This document shows positions 1 to 13,006 of a stretch of 64,000 nucleotides of DNA, in pieces (positions within the stretch are counted from its first letter, which is position 1; every line of letters begins with the position of its first letter). A program made the translations under genes and the position numbers. Below the pieces are notes generated by a model. That model saw nothing but the letters and a program-made list of their open reading frames with translations, searched no databases and had not been told where the DNA came from. Source of the DNA: Haliotis asinina (Eukaryota; Mollusca; Gastropoda; Lepetellida; Haliotidae); assembly GCF_037392515.1 (NCBI RefSeq), contig NC_090282.1:33531054-33595053 (forward strand). The letters are read 5' to 3'.

Positions 1-40
1 ACATGTTAAAACATCATCCTTTTACAGTCTCAGTCTTGTT

Positions 41-1030
41 TTAGTACTTTGTTAGGCCTCCTCGCTCAGCAATGCATGCCTGAATACGCCTAGGCACACT
101 ACCCATCAAAGTTTGTAGGTAATCGTGTGACAGGGTATCCCAATATTGGACCACCTCGGCCTTCATATCTTCAATATTTCTCAGTCCCTTTTGGTTTAGT
201 CTGCCCTTCATGACTCCCCACACATTCTCAATTGGGTTTAGGTCTGGGCTGTAACTGGTCCAGTCTAAAACTTGAACATTTTCGCCCGATAACCACTGTT
301 TTGTGTAGCGCGCAGTGTGTTTTGGGTCATTATCATGCTGGAAAATCCAATCATCTTCATACAATGTTCGTGCTGTCGGAAGAAGGTGACCATTTCGAAT
401 GTCAACGTATCTTTCTTTTGTCAAGTTTCCCGTGAAAACACACAATGGCGTCACTCCGCGAGCCGATATGCCACCCCACATGTGAAACTTCGGGCTATGT
501 TTTGGTCGCTGGTAGATAGGTTTGACAGTATCTTTGGTCCAAATTTTCACACAATTAGGGAAAAGCCAAACAGAACTTTCATCCGAAAAGAAAACATTAT
601 CCCAATCTTGATTTTCATGAGCCCGACACCAGTTTAAACGTTTTTCCTTTTGTGCATCTTTCATCAACGGCGAGGGAATTCCACGTTTTTTCACCCAATT
701 AAGTCTCTGTAATTCCTGCCTAACTGTTTCATTGCATGCCTGAGGACTTCCTCTGCTAATCATTTCATTTCTGATGTTCTCAACACTTTTCAATTTGCCC
801 CTACTCACAATCTGCCCAAGTCTTCGGCGATCCACAACACTGAATTTCCTAGGCCGACCTGCCCCTGCTTTGTGCTCTATCCCGGTTCCTGTTTGAATAT
901 TCTTCAAAGTTCTGTATATATATAGACAGAGGAATACCATGTCTACAAGCTAACACTTTAGCATCAGACTCACCCCTTTCAATCATCTAGAATGAGCTTT
1001 CTTTTTCTCTCTTGCTGTAAATTCTACCAT
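41..1030 (-). pseudogene. Tc1/mariner-family transposase, N-terminally frameshifted
   Basis: The 299-codon frame from 940 down to 41 carries the catalytic core of a Tc1-type cut-and-paste transposase. It has a GRPRKF helix-turn-helix linker near residue 28, a first acidic residue in FFSDESS (D120), a WGGIS motif, DNDPKH (D203) and SPDLNPIENVW (E238), giving the DD34E spacing. The usual N-terminal DNA-binding region is in other frames. An ATG at 1030 opens a plausible start, but the frame breaks near 980-1000 and again in a TATATATA run near 918-925. The 940 start is therefore an artefact of the frameshift. The element runs off the left edge of the window. It is a dead copy unless the sequence has errors. 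Confidence 0.9.
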
Positions 1031-1057
1031 GTCAACACAGGAAGCCGTCTGCTCAGA

Positions 1058-1123
1058 CAAGGGAGATAACTCTTGACGTAATGAGCTGCCTTCTAAGCCT
1101 TCAAGAGTTGTCTCCCTTATTTA
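1058..1123. repeat. Short inverted repeat beside the Tc1 remnant
   Basis: AAGGGAGATAACTCTTGA is followed about 25 bases later by its near-perfect complement, TCAAGAGTTGTCTCCCTT. It lies just upstream of the transposase start, where Tc1 elements carry terminal repeats. It may be part of the element's end, but the other end is outside the window. Confidence 0.55.
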
Positions 1124-1139
1124 GTATGCTTAGTGCATA

Positions 1140-3740
1140 GTGAAAGCCCTTTTTCCAATCTTAGCATCATTAGAAAAAAAACAAAGATTTTCTCAATAAT
1201 TTCTGGGAACACTGTATTGATACCACATATAATGACCGCCTAAAAACTGACATCAAAGGCCTTTAAAAAAACAAAAACAGATGATGAAATCACATCTAAT
1301 GACACCTTGATTTTTGAAATTGATGTTTGATCTTTTTAGCAACATCTACAAAAAGGTATGATGCGCACGAACGTCTGCACAAACTGCGTAGCGACATTGT
1401 CCCTGGAAGGAAATCCATCCCCGAGTTCATTACACCATGTGGCATTGAAAATCTTTCATAAATATCAATAGGCCTAGCTCATTGTCACATGTCATCATGA
1501 GATGCATTATGTAACTGATAAATTGTAATAATTTATTATAATTACATTTGTAGTATGTGTGACAAAGAAAAACTAAAAACTAAAAAAACATTGTTTTTCT
1601 ATGTATTTCTTGCTAAAAAAATGGAAATGGAACCGTTTTCGGAGGATTTATAACCTACGCAAATATGTGACATTTTTACCTTTTAAACCGGGGGCGATTT
1701 CACCGAACACCACTTTACAGACCATACAACCGTATTGAACTGCAATGAACCAAAGATTAAATAATCATAATCATACATAATTAACTGAATAATCAGTGGA
1801 AAATTTCCTTTTGAGGGAAACATACACTAGTAGTCTCTAATTGGTGACAATGCGTTTAGAGGAGCTTTTGGTATGAAGGCATATTGTTGTGTCTGCAGCA
1901 TAAAGGTTGGGGATAAATTTCGTCAGTCAAGGATGTACAAGTTTGATACGTTAAAACGCAAACTATACGCATATGGATATATTTATACCTACTAATCACA
2001 ATAATCAGGACAATAGGGTTGTAAAAGATATAACACACTGTCAGATGTCTTGATATGATTACCTTCACGCAATAGTTCGATAAATAGCAAAGGTTTATCT
2101 CATACGATTGGTCAGTAAAAGTAAGATGAGTTAAGTAGTCAGTTCACCGTTACCGTTTGATAAATGAACATCCGCCTCAGATACATGATACATGACAAAA
2201 GTTATAACATATCTCAAACCAATTTACACAGGCCATGTCAACGTAACGGATATCTGGAGGGGCATATTCTAAAAATGATATACTGTATATATATGTTCAA
2301 CAGACTAGAAAATACCACGCCATAATCAGATCTGCTGAAGGCTGAGACGCGAAATATTTGTATGATATATTCATACATGTCCAGTTTCCATCAATAAAAA
2401 CACGTACAGACATATTTATTAGGATATGGGGTATTATTCGGGTTTCATCTTTCAGATTCTGTCAATTACCCTTAAGTAATCCCATTGTCGTTGCACAGAG
2501 GCGTGTAGCAATTCAAATCGCAGATAATTTAAAATCAGCTTTTCTCTATAGTAATGTGCATCATGGCAAAAGAAATCTACGACCTGACTTGTTCATCTTT
2601 TGTACATAAAGATGTAAGTCATCCATGGGCGATGAAACTGGCTCAAGGAGTTGAGTCTTGATAATCTGAGGTTCTGACAAGATGAAATAATAAATGTGTT
2701 AACCTACTACGTTCTATAGCTGGTGCCTTCGTTGAATGCGACAGCTTTATAACTGTATGTACGTGTAATTTAAAGTTAGGTTCAAATACATATTTCATTC
2801 AGACACAAGGTTATGAGAATATGTTCATGACCTACAAAGCTAAAATTTATGCGAGATATCATACCTCTTTGCAAATGTATTATTTCCGATTGCTAATGCC
2901 TTATTGTTGGAACTTGTATATCTTGTTCATGGACATTGTCTGCGAATTCTCCACATTGTACAGATGAATTATCACCATTTCAAGTCATTGTGACCGTAAA
3001 GGTAATGAATATCGTAGATCTGTACTTTGTCTTGCAGACAAGGCTGTACTAATTGCATACAGGGATTATTGAGATTTGCGTACTGTCACAGAAGTGGGAG
3101 TTTGAATCATGAACATTGTTTGAATTGTGTGGTGAATTCAATGGTAGTGTTGAAAACTTTAGATGCATTTATTACTTGAACATATATCGTTAGTTCTATA
3201 ATCGGTAATATTGGATCTTGTAAACACTGATCGAATTGAAGCCATTCCGTGTATTCCAACTCTTTATAACCTATGGATATCAATATAACAAATAAGAACA
3301 TACCCTGTTAATAGAACACTTGACGTCAGACTTGATCCCACATTCCTCTTACGTAAGAGGCAGAACAATTATGCATATTGCGTGAATAGATTGCTGAAAC
3401 GGAGAAGGTATCCTGCTACTCGCACAGTAAGTGTAAGTGTTTGTTCCCTGGCGTCACGTAACTGCAGCTTATCTATAATACATGTTCGTCTTAGCATGTT
3501 TCCTGAGAATCACGTGACAGAACTGATATTTAATTACACCATCGAATATTTACTAATACTGTTTACAAGTAAAGAGGACCATGAAAGGAATATATACTCG
3601 CCTTGCAATGTTTGCAGACTTGCATTCTTGCGCTCATATACGCGTGCGAGTGCCTTTGCGTGCGTTTTGGGAAAAAAACCCCACTCAGATAAAAACACAT
3701 TCAACAAATATATGATGTTGATATATTTCATATTTTGTTT
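1140..3740. other. Non-coding stretch, nothing recognised
   Basis: AT-rich sequence with only short chance reading frames on both strands. I see no conserved motif, splice-bounded exon, RNA gene or clear repeat. Confidence 0.5.
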
Positions 3741-3746
3741 GTTCAT

Positions 3747-3747
<1 letters not shown>

Positions 3748-3790
<43 letters not shown>

Positions 3791-3815
3791 TATGTGCGTG
3801 TGCGTGCACACTTTG
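3748..3815. repeat. (TG)n microsatellite
   Basis: A TG run, then interrupted TGTATG/TGCG repeats. The long frames across it on both strands are products of the repeat. Confidence 0.95.
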
Positions 3816-4548
3816 TGCACCCTTTATCTGGAAACTGTAACTGTTCTTATTGACTTCTTTCAGACATCTGTCTTTCATTTCTTGAGATTGAAAAATTCGG
3901 GGGTTAGTAAATACCATTATTAATTGAAACTGGTTGGCATGACTTCCTGATACATCAACCCATGACCTTTTGGATACTGATGTGAAATTTCTTCTTCAGT
4001 TAATATGATATATGTAATTGGCATTTGACTAGAAGTTCATTCTTTTGCAGCTAACTTAATAGCATTCATTTCATACCACTGCAGAAGGCTACAAGTGTAA
4101 TCATAGTTGTAGGGTTTTTTTTATCTTTGTTAGCTGTTCTAATATATTCATCGTTCGCAAATTGTTTTCATTTTTGTCGTTATTAAGGACTTCTTGCGAA
4201 GAGTTCCCGAGATAGTGATCAAGGGCTTAGGTTACTGAATAACAGCAGACTGCAGTGTAAACCGTCACATGTTGAAGGGTCAAGAAGAGGACTTGGTACC
4301 ATGAAATAAACTTCATGCAGGGCATCAATTAGTAAGGCAAACAAATTAGATTTATAATAAAATTATTTTCCCAATTGTTTAATGTGCAGAGACATGTTCC
4401 AACCAATGTGGTTTCATTCAATGACTATTTAGTACTTTTACATCTTGCACACGTTTTCTTCAGATCTTGGTGCTTATTATCATTATCATGATTTTGTCAG
4501 ATATTTGAGGTAATCAAGCTTTATTCAGACTTTGGGTTACCTTGTGAG

Positions 4549-4705
4549 TCAGATGAGCCTATGTCACATCTTAAGTCGTCAGAATACCGTATCGTATCAA
4601 TGAATATAATCTAAACATTTCTAATATCACTGTTTCATGTCGGTATTTAGTTTAAGAATTAATTTCAAATTAATTTCAAATTCAAATGGACATGTGCAAA
4701 CAAAC
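4549..4705. repeat. 157-bp direct repeat, copy 1
   Basis: The stretch containing CATCTTAAGTCGTCAGAATA and ATGTCGGTATTTAGTTTAAG recurs in the same orientation at about 7285-7442 with only scattered substitutions (roughly 93% by eye). No coding potential is seen. The rest of 3816-5530 holds nothing I recognise. Confidence 0.85.
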
Positions 4706-5534
4706 ACATGAAAATAAGTTTAGTTCAAAACATTTAAACAACAGCTCTAAATATTCTTGCCAGGATACACCCAAAACAGCATAAATTGCTTTTTATGATG
4801 GCATATCAATATCTTTTGTCGCTCCCTGACTCTCTGACGCCGTTGTCTGACAATATCTCGAAAATCATCGAGCGAGCAATACATTACGATTTCGAACTCA
4901 AAAGTTGATGTTTTGCACCGGCAGCAATCACGAATGATATATCATGAAGAAATGAAAACAACTGCATCTACTCCACAGGTCAATACATCCGTAAGCATGG
5001 AAAGATATTACAATAGCGAGGTTTGTCTCAGTGACAGCTTACAAAGTTGTGCGACCGGTTTTAGCAATAATAGAAACTTTTTTGCGAATTTCTATTACGT
5101 TTTAAGACAGGATATTTTTTTCTGTTGAATCGACCAGCGTTTTGGAAAGTAAACAGGTTCAGACTGAAATATCGACCATTTCCAATTTTTGTCAGTTTTT
5201 TCAGTTTACCAATTCTCGAGTGAAGCGAAACGTGTCACTTATGCTTGTCAACTGCATGTCGACGTTCGTATGTTTATCAAACATAAAATCATTTGTAAAC
5301 TTGAGAAATTAAAACATGTTCTTACAACGATTTATACAGTCAGGGAGGCGTTAGTCTGCCGCCATTGTCATAATCGTGCATGTTCCACTCAATCAGTATG
5401 TTCCAATCAAGAATAATTATGTTTGTTTATAATTAAGTGTATCGAAAGTTGCTAATGAGTTGAAACTAAGAACATTCAAGGTGTTCTTTTCATCAGCTAA
5501 CAATAGTGATTTACCTTCAGTTGTCGGCGGTCTA

Positions 5535-5775
5535 TAGAATGTGTTTTATATCGTGCTCTTTAATTACACTGTTTTAGCTTTCAATGCTAGTTTTATGTTC
5601 ACATTTGTGATAGCCTCGTGTTTTACTGTCCTTAGAAGACAGGTTTTTACGTTAACTTTTCAATTTACTGATTTTAATATTGATATAAATTAAATTGTTC
5701 TCGTAACGATACAGCTGCAATATTGCCTATGTGACGATAAATTCTTACTCATTCACTCACTCAACTAACAAAATA
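5535..5775 (+). repeat. LINE 3' tail (Jockey-like family), solo copy
   Basis: It matches, in order, the 3' ends at 27440-27670 (+) and 20170-20420 (-). It has a block around GCTAGTTTTATGTTCA, a TGATAGCCTCGTGTT block, ACTGTCCTT, then a GTTCTCGTAACGATA block ending in ACTCATTCACTCACTCA. A solo 3' end is what extreme 5' truncation during target-primed reverse transcription leaves. Confidence 0.65.
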
Positions 5776-6430
5776 ACCATGATCTATTGAACTTATTTAA
5801 GAAACTTAAATATTTTGTTTTCATAAACTAACAACAATTTTATCAAATGAAAAAAGAGAACATTGTAATGAAAGCATGGGACTGCTTCTTTTTCAACGTG
5901 AAATGCCAAAGTCAACAATGGTGGTTCCTGCGACGAGACATTTGACCAATACTGTTTAAACCAACGAAACATCGTTTTGAGGAAGTCGAACTCTTGCACG
6001 TTTTGATATATTGTAAAAAGAGCAGATTAAGTATTCATAAATGGAAGGGCACCAGTTTTTGCGAGTTTCATCACTCATGTGATGCGCCTGTCGAATCGGT
6101 TTGGCTGCAGCACTGAGATCCTTTAACAGCAAACTGTCAGATGCTTCACTCAAGGGGTCGACTTCGCGCATTGCATTCTTTCCCACAGAAACACAAATGT
6201 AGCAAAGCAACCCAGTGTCAAAAGGATTAATTTGTTAAAGGTGAACATAACTTCAGCGAGTTAGCATAGTTTCATACCGGTGTACCTTGTATAAGGGCAA
6301 CACAACGGGAGGGAGCCGATAATGGTTTACATACCACACACAAGGGAAAATCAACTCAAGCATAAAAAATCAAACAAATGATGGGACAACTATACTAATG
6401 GTCCTCTATCCCTTTACTGCAGCGTCTTCA
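5776..6430. other. Non-coding stretch
   Basis: Only short frames on the minus strand, without recognisable domains. No repeat or RNA gene is seen. Confidence 0.4.
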
Positions 6431-6431
6431 C

Positions 6432-6436
<5 letters not shown>

Positions 6437-6477
<41 letters not shown>

Positions 6478-6592
6478 TGTGAGTGTGAGCGAGTTAGCAC
6501 AGTGTAATACCGAATGTGCGTGTGCGTGTGCGTGTGTGTGTGCGTGTGAGTGCGTGCGTGCGTGCGTGCGTGCGTGCGTTCGGGCGCACATA
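6437..6592. repeat. Compound (GT)n and (GTGC)n microsatellite
   Basis: A perfect GT run is followed by GAGTGT units, then GTGCGT and GTGC repeats. It generates several low-complexity frames (runs of His-Thr or Val-Cys) that should not be called genes. Confidence 0.95.
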
Positions 6593-7284
6593 TGTGTCTT
6601 GGGGAAGGTTGAGGCCGGAACATAATAGTTCTTCACAGAGTGGGGTTTCGGGCACCATACTAGTTCTTAGTTCTTCACAGAGGGCATCAGCATGACCATC
6701 GATATTCCTACTTCCGATGGTCCTAAATATTAATATGTGCCCTTGAAGAAATGTCACTACAACACAATTGCATAGTCAGAATATCCCTGTTTCACCCTTT
6801 ACGGCTTTATGCATGATACATGGGCGTGTGACGTGATTGAGATCCTCGATATGAAATCGCTCAGTCATGCGAAACACAGACAGTTCTTCTCAGTGCTACG
6901 CCATCAAAGAGGAGACATGCATTCTGTAAAGTAAATGCATTTGTAATATACTGCGCCCAGGATGAATGTCAGTATTTGAAAAAGAGATCGGATACGATTT
7001 CACTGCAGTGAAGCAGGCTGCACGTATGACATTTACCACGGAAAATTGAATTTGTTACTTGTACGTTCACTTGAGTCGTTTTCTACTGAAACGCATTACG
7101 TAACTAACAACTTTTGGACAATAAATTGAAGAATTGCACTAGCATTCTTCATGCTACCCCCTCCAAATCATGCTACCTTTGACTTTATATCTACTGATCT
7201 ATCGCACATATCATGGTCTGAGATCTCTATAGTAATGAACTCTCTGGGTTTGAGTGACGTTTGACCAGTAGTTGGTACTGAACA

Positions 7285-7442
7285 GTCAGATAAGCCCATG
7301 TCACATCTTAAGTCGTCAGAATACAGTATCGTATCAATGAATATAATCTGAACATTTGTAATGTAACTGTTTCATGTCGGTATTTAGTTTAAGGATTAAT
7401 TTCAAATCAATTTCAAATTCAAACGGACATGTGCAAACAGAT
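7285..7442. repeat. 157-bp direct repeat, copy 2
   Basis: Second copy of the unit at 4549-4705, same orientation. The shared part ends at GACATGTGCAAACA in both copies. Confidence 0.85.
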
Positions 7443-10400
7443 GAACTAGACAATATAGAGACACTAGTATACCACCAGATGTTTGTGTCATGCGGTCTCT
7501 CTGTGATATAACTACCGCAAGAAAACCTGTTTTTATTTATAGAGTACATCAATGAATATGATTAATGAAATATAACAAAATATTGTGACATGTTCGTCGT
7601 AATAGGGAAGACATGGATGTCTCGAACTCGAACACTGTAAAGATTTCATCGAGGCGAGTCCCCCAAACAGCCGTCAACAAACGCCAGCTAATCTCTTGAT
7701 TACAATGTATGTGAAACCTGGCTGATGGCATGGCATCGTAATCCGACATGGTGGCACATTGTTCGTGCTATAGACACTTTGTATTGACCAAGCTGTCGTT
7801 GCACAAAGTCTCAGTGCTACGACAACTCCCAAACGTAAATATAAACTCGTGGCCATTGTAGCGCTAACATAGGTTTGTACAACGGTTGCTGCAAAGACAG
7901 GAGGTTTAACAGGCAAATGGACATTTCGGAATGTCGTTAAAATTAACAAAACAGTTGAACTGTTGACACCGTGTCAGTATGTGCGATTCAAGATGTGCAT
8001 ATCCAGTGTCAAGCTTCAGCTTAACGAGATTCAAATATATAAGTTAGCAGACAGGCATACATACGACATTAAAACGCGTGCACGATAAGAAGTAACGGTG
8101 AGCAGTTTGAAATTTTATAGGCTGTGTATTTATACCTACATGTATATAGTACATATACCATCCATGTAACACGATGATGAGACCTCAAGCTCACTAGTCT
8201 ATTTGCGACAGACAGGAGCCAGCGTATGTTGGTGAAGGACGTCTCTAATGGAACTACCATCAACTAGAATCAAATTAATTCCACCGAGTGCTGTTTCTTC
8301 TGTATTGTGTTCTGCCTAGGAGTCCAACTGTCTGCAACCTAATCCGAACTAATGAAGCTATGATAAGTGACGAAATAAAAGAGCATCTGGTGTTACGTAA
8401 AAAGAATCTATATACCATAATACAATTATATATGCTTACACGAAAAAGAATGGCAAGGACAGTATGACAGGTAGAATTCTGTAAGCCAAACGTGGTACCT
8501 TGGGTGGAATTAATTTTCATAATTATGTATATTGGACGTCTCGTGGGAAGTAATATTGTGGTCAGTTTGTTGATTGATCTCGCTATGCTTGAGCAGTGGT
8601 CTGTACAACGTCAAAGGCTGTGTTGATCTGGACCACTGGCATGAAATTATTATCATCAAGGTTTCAGTCTTTCTCGTATCTGGTCTTGACCTGATGGTAC
8701 ATACTGCTGCCATAAAGATGGAATATTGCTGGGTCTGGTTTTAAACAACAAACATGACATTGCTATGTTACCATGCATATGTAAGTATGTAGCGGCATAT
8801 AGCAGTAGTGACATGTTATTTATTAGATCAAACCTGGTTTGCCAGCTTACCGAGAGTAAAATAAAGTACATTTGTGCACACACTCCACAAGTATAGCGAC
8901 ATAGATATCTTTTACGGGCGGTTCTGGTATTTGAAGTTTACTGAGGCTCTGAATACCATGTCCAAGTTCACTCAGAAGTGAGGATATTGCGGTCGAGTTG
9001 TCTACATAGTACCTGCATGTGCTGTGCAGTGCATTGAAGCGTTCACCAAGGCTGTCAAGATCAGGGTCAGGGTTCGAATCCAATATCAGTGATTGGTAAC
9101 ATACAAGTTGTTCCTTGCTCGTGACTTGAAATAACTTCATGTAAAGATATCACTGCAATTAGTGATGTGGAATTCGCTTTCATGTGACTTGTGAAAATAT
9201 GAGAATCATGCTAACATATCCTCAAAAGAAAACTATCTTAAAATGCCGTTTTTGATCGAAAGCAGACAAGTCAGCGTATCATAATTTCATCATACATGTA
9301 GCATTATTTTGAGACTTATATCATGGACTACACAAACGTGAAAACCAAAGGTTAGAATGTACGCCAATGATACGTAGCTTTAGGAAAATGGCAAACCCAG
9401 GACCGGGTGATTGATCGAGTAGTTTCGTGATCTGACAGTTTCTGTAAGACTGGCTACAGCAACATAAGAGTCAGACGTAGGCGAGTGGATTCCATTTAAC
9501 GATAAGACTTACGTAGTAATTATCTGCTTGTCATGTGCGCGGGTGGGATACCTATCAGGAGATTCAGACATCCTGTCAGCTTTCAGCGACCTTCCGGATT
9601 TACGTTAGCAAACAACAGTGACAATACGGTGAACATTCGTGGATGCTCTGTCACATATGTGCCTGCTGCCTACTTCTGATGCCACGAAGATGTCATTGTC
9701 TTAGTGTTTCACATTTAACCTTGGCAATTGATAATTATTCCATGTCAGATAATGATAATTCTTCCAAGTGTGATACATTGTTTACTTCATAGTAGTTACC
9801 TCTATTAAGACTTCAATAAGATTTGGTTCTACAAAAGTGGTACAGGAATGAAAAAGGGCAAATGAGTGAGGAATATAATTAAATATGGATGACCTGGAAC
9901 TCTTACAGATAGCAACTTCTTTTTGTAAGAAAAACAAAACGTATAAATACCCCCCCCCCCCCCACCCAACAACAACAAAAAAAACCCAAAAAACATTTAA
10001 CAATTCTCACATTTTTTCACCTGATTAATGGGCGAAGGGTGACACTCCGTGTCATCAGGGATCCATTCTCATAAATAGCTATTTCGCCTTTTACGACGAT
10101 CCGAAACCGAGATTTCATGGCTAGTTTCTGGCGTTGGTATGTCATGTCGTTGGAGAATGAGTTTGTTAATTTCCATAAACGTTACATGTCTGATTCTTTA
10201 GAAGTCATACACACCAAGACCTAGGCATATAATATTAGAAATTGTGATAGTTACCGATGTATGAAACTATTTATGATAAAGTATGCTAATGAACTGACGA
10301 AAAGTATAATTCCAAAATGTTGCAAATATCTCTTGACACAGAACACAATATATTTGACTGACATGCCTAACAGACCTGTGTTTAAAAATACATATTACCG

Positions 10401-13000
10401 TTCAGATTAACTACTTCATTGACATCTGTTTATAATGTTCAAATTGCACACATTTCGTAGTTTTTTTGCCTTCGTTTATTTGAAGACACGCAATGTTTTT
10501 ATTTCCCCTGAGTATTCTTTCAGTACTACGCTTGGATTTTGGGAGAAAATTTAAAACTATGTTAATAGTGTCAATATTACCGAGTACCAATAATACTGCT
10601 GGACACGAAAAGTTCGAGTAATGAGAAGAGTGTTCTAAATACACCGAATCAAACATGCGAGGACTGGTAACAGCCTAGGGTTCATTTCTGTGTTTGACGG
10701 ATCCATATTTTGTCTTGTCGCTGGTTGACGAGTCGCTGTTTACCTCATCAAGGTGAAACGATAGTCGCCTGTCACAAGCTCAAGTGTTGCTGAAGACAAA
10801 CCTTTTAAACACAATTTACCAGTAAACGACTACTTTTGAGTAAAGTTGGTAAATTGAAAAAAAATGTTTGGGAAATACGGGAAAATATTTTTAATCATGC
10901 TTTTCGGAAGGAATATGTTATTTAATAAAAGTTACCTGCAAGCTGTTTTTCTAAATAGAGCATCTACTCCAAAATGTATGTTCCTTGGCAGAAGTTCATT
11001 TTGTCACGCGAGACGGGACGTCAGACAGTTTTGCGCGTCACAATGTAAGGGGCGCAACTCTGCACATCCAAATTGACAGCACGGTTGTGCATAGCTCATG
11101 TGAAAGCGTGAGTTGAACAATGAAGCGGCTATAAATCTAGTCCCATAAAGGGATTTAAACGTGTGTTCTGATCTAAGGTCAGACACCTTGTCAACACATC
11201 AAGTAGATTTTTCCTGACAGCAAGCAAAATGTTTACATGTTGCTGATAACGCGTTATGTCTGTGTTTACCATTGCCATGTGTTCACACAGACAATCATGG
11301 ACAACTCCCACTGTATCGAGGCTTCTGGGTCACACTTAAACGGTTATGATAATCAATATGATAGGCATATGATAGCGCAGATAAAATACGGCACGGCGTC
11401 CTGAGATGTTTTGTAGTTGTCTCCCTTACATCATACGCTGCCACTTCACATGCCAGTTTTGATGTCGATATGTCTGTTTATCATCGGTCGGCTTTCATAA
11501 GATCTACATTCAGTCCCGTTAAACAATCAGTATGTCACATGCCCTCTACAACAGCAGATCAGGTTGTCATATCCACAGAATGAAAAATATAACAATATCA
11601 CACTATTGTCAACTTTGCCATGAAATGTACTCCGAAACTATGTAAAAGGGAGGACACTCAAGCCATGTGCGTGAAACTATTAGCGACGCAGTTTGTTCTG
11701 CGCAGCTCAACCGGAAGTTAAAAGTCATTGTTGTCGTCAGTAGCTAAATGTGTTGTCGTGATATGAGTAATGAAAGACTGAGACAGCGGTAATGTTACAT
11801 GGGGAAGCTATACGCTGACTACGTGTGCATTACAAAGATCTGCCCGAATCACTGGGTTTAAAGGAGCGCCACATTATAATCAGAGAAGATAAGCATTGGG
11901 AAACAACCGCTCATTTCGCAATTTCGCAAACTATGTTTCATTCTCTCACTTTGTTTCAGCAAGACCGCCAAGACTAACACCTAGTCTTTGAAATAAATAT
12001 ATTTAAATCATCTTGATGACAATCAATGATTAGGAGAAAAAGATTGTTCTTGTTCAGACTGAAACTGCAGCAATCATGACTTACAAAGTATTTTAGTATA
12101 GAATGGACGTTAATATATTTATATCTGAGTGTGCTGACGGACTGCACTTGTAACCTGAGTTACAAAATCCCTTATCCCTCCACTTAAAGTCGCACTTGCT
12201 TTCCACAGGTAAGAACAGCCACACTGACTCGCAAGATCAAATCAGTCACAAAACACTAAAGTAGATCCTAACTATCTACTCTGTTGCCCTTCAGTTGTAG
12301 TAGCATAATACAAGCTATACAACCACATACCCCTTTCCACATTCATGTGAAAACTCGGTCAATGGAGTTTCCTGTACTATGGTTACGACATCATAAACCA
12401 GCGATGCTATCTAGTAGTAGGGAAAGGATGAGCGTATCCTGCTCCACACGTATGCGTCCATATTCAGCATTTATCTGGATTACTGGAATACCTCACTTGT
12501 TCATATAAGAGGTACCCTCTTCTAGGTACAGCTTCATTGTTACCCCAGCTGCATGTCCCATGAAAGCACCTGTAAATAATAGAGCCTGACCGCAAAGAAA
12601 CGATTGATAACAGCATGAACAACATTCATCCTGTCAGGTTAAACTGACATGCAAACAACCAAATCACACGTTGCCATCCTCTTATCACAAGTGACCTCTT
12701 GCGATAAACAAGAAGTATTGAAGATATGTTCTGCCCTGGAGGCCCCACAGAAACTGTGTTCAAGCATTTGTACATGGAATAACGTGTATGACATAGCCCG
12801 AACGCGACCTTCCTAACTGACCTTATTTTCCACCTACCCAGAATAGTTTTGAGTGTTGCAATACATGGACGTTTACACTGATTAGGTTGATATCAGGTCT
12901 CTTGGGTATGTGTGGATCTACTTATAGGTTGACCTTTTAATGGGCTTTGTTTTCAGTCTTTCCTCGGTCTCCTGATGTGATCGTACTTGGTCGTATTTGA
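7443..13000. other. Long non-coding stretch upstream of gene A
   Basis: No exon, RNA gene or mobile element could be supported. A C run near 9950 and an A-rich patch near 9975 are low complexity. A 97-codon minus-strand frame at 8847-9140 has a protein-like composition, but it has no usable splice acceptor in frame and no recognised domain. Confidence 0.4.
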
Positions 13001-13006
13001 GCAACT

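Noticed and set aside
6398..6757. Five overlapping frames over the GT/GTGC tract
   Set aside because: Low-complexity artefacts.
8847..9140. 97-codon minus-strand frame as a gene
   Set aside because: The nearest good acceptor leaves a stop in frame; no domain and no partner exon.
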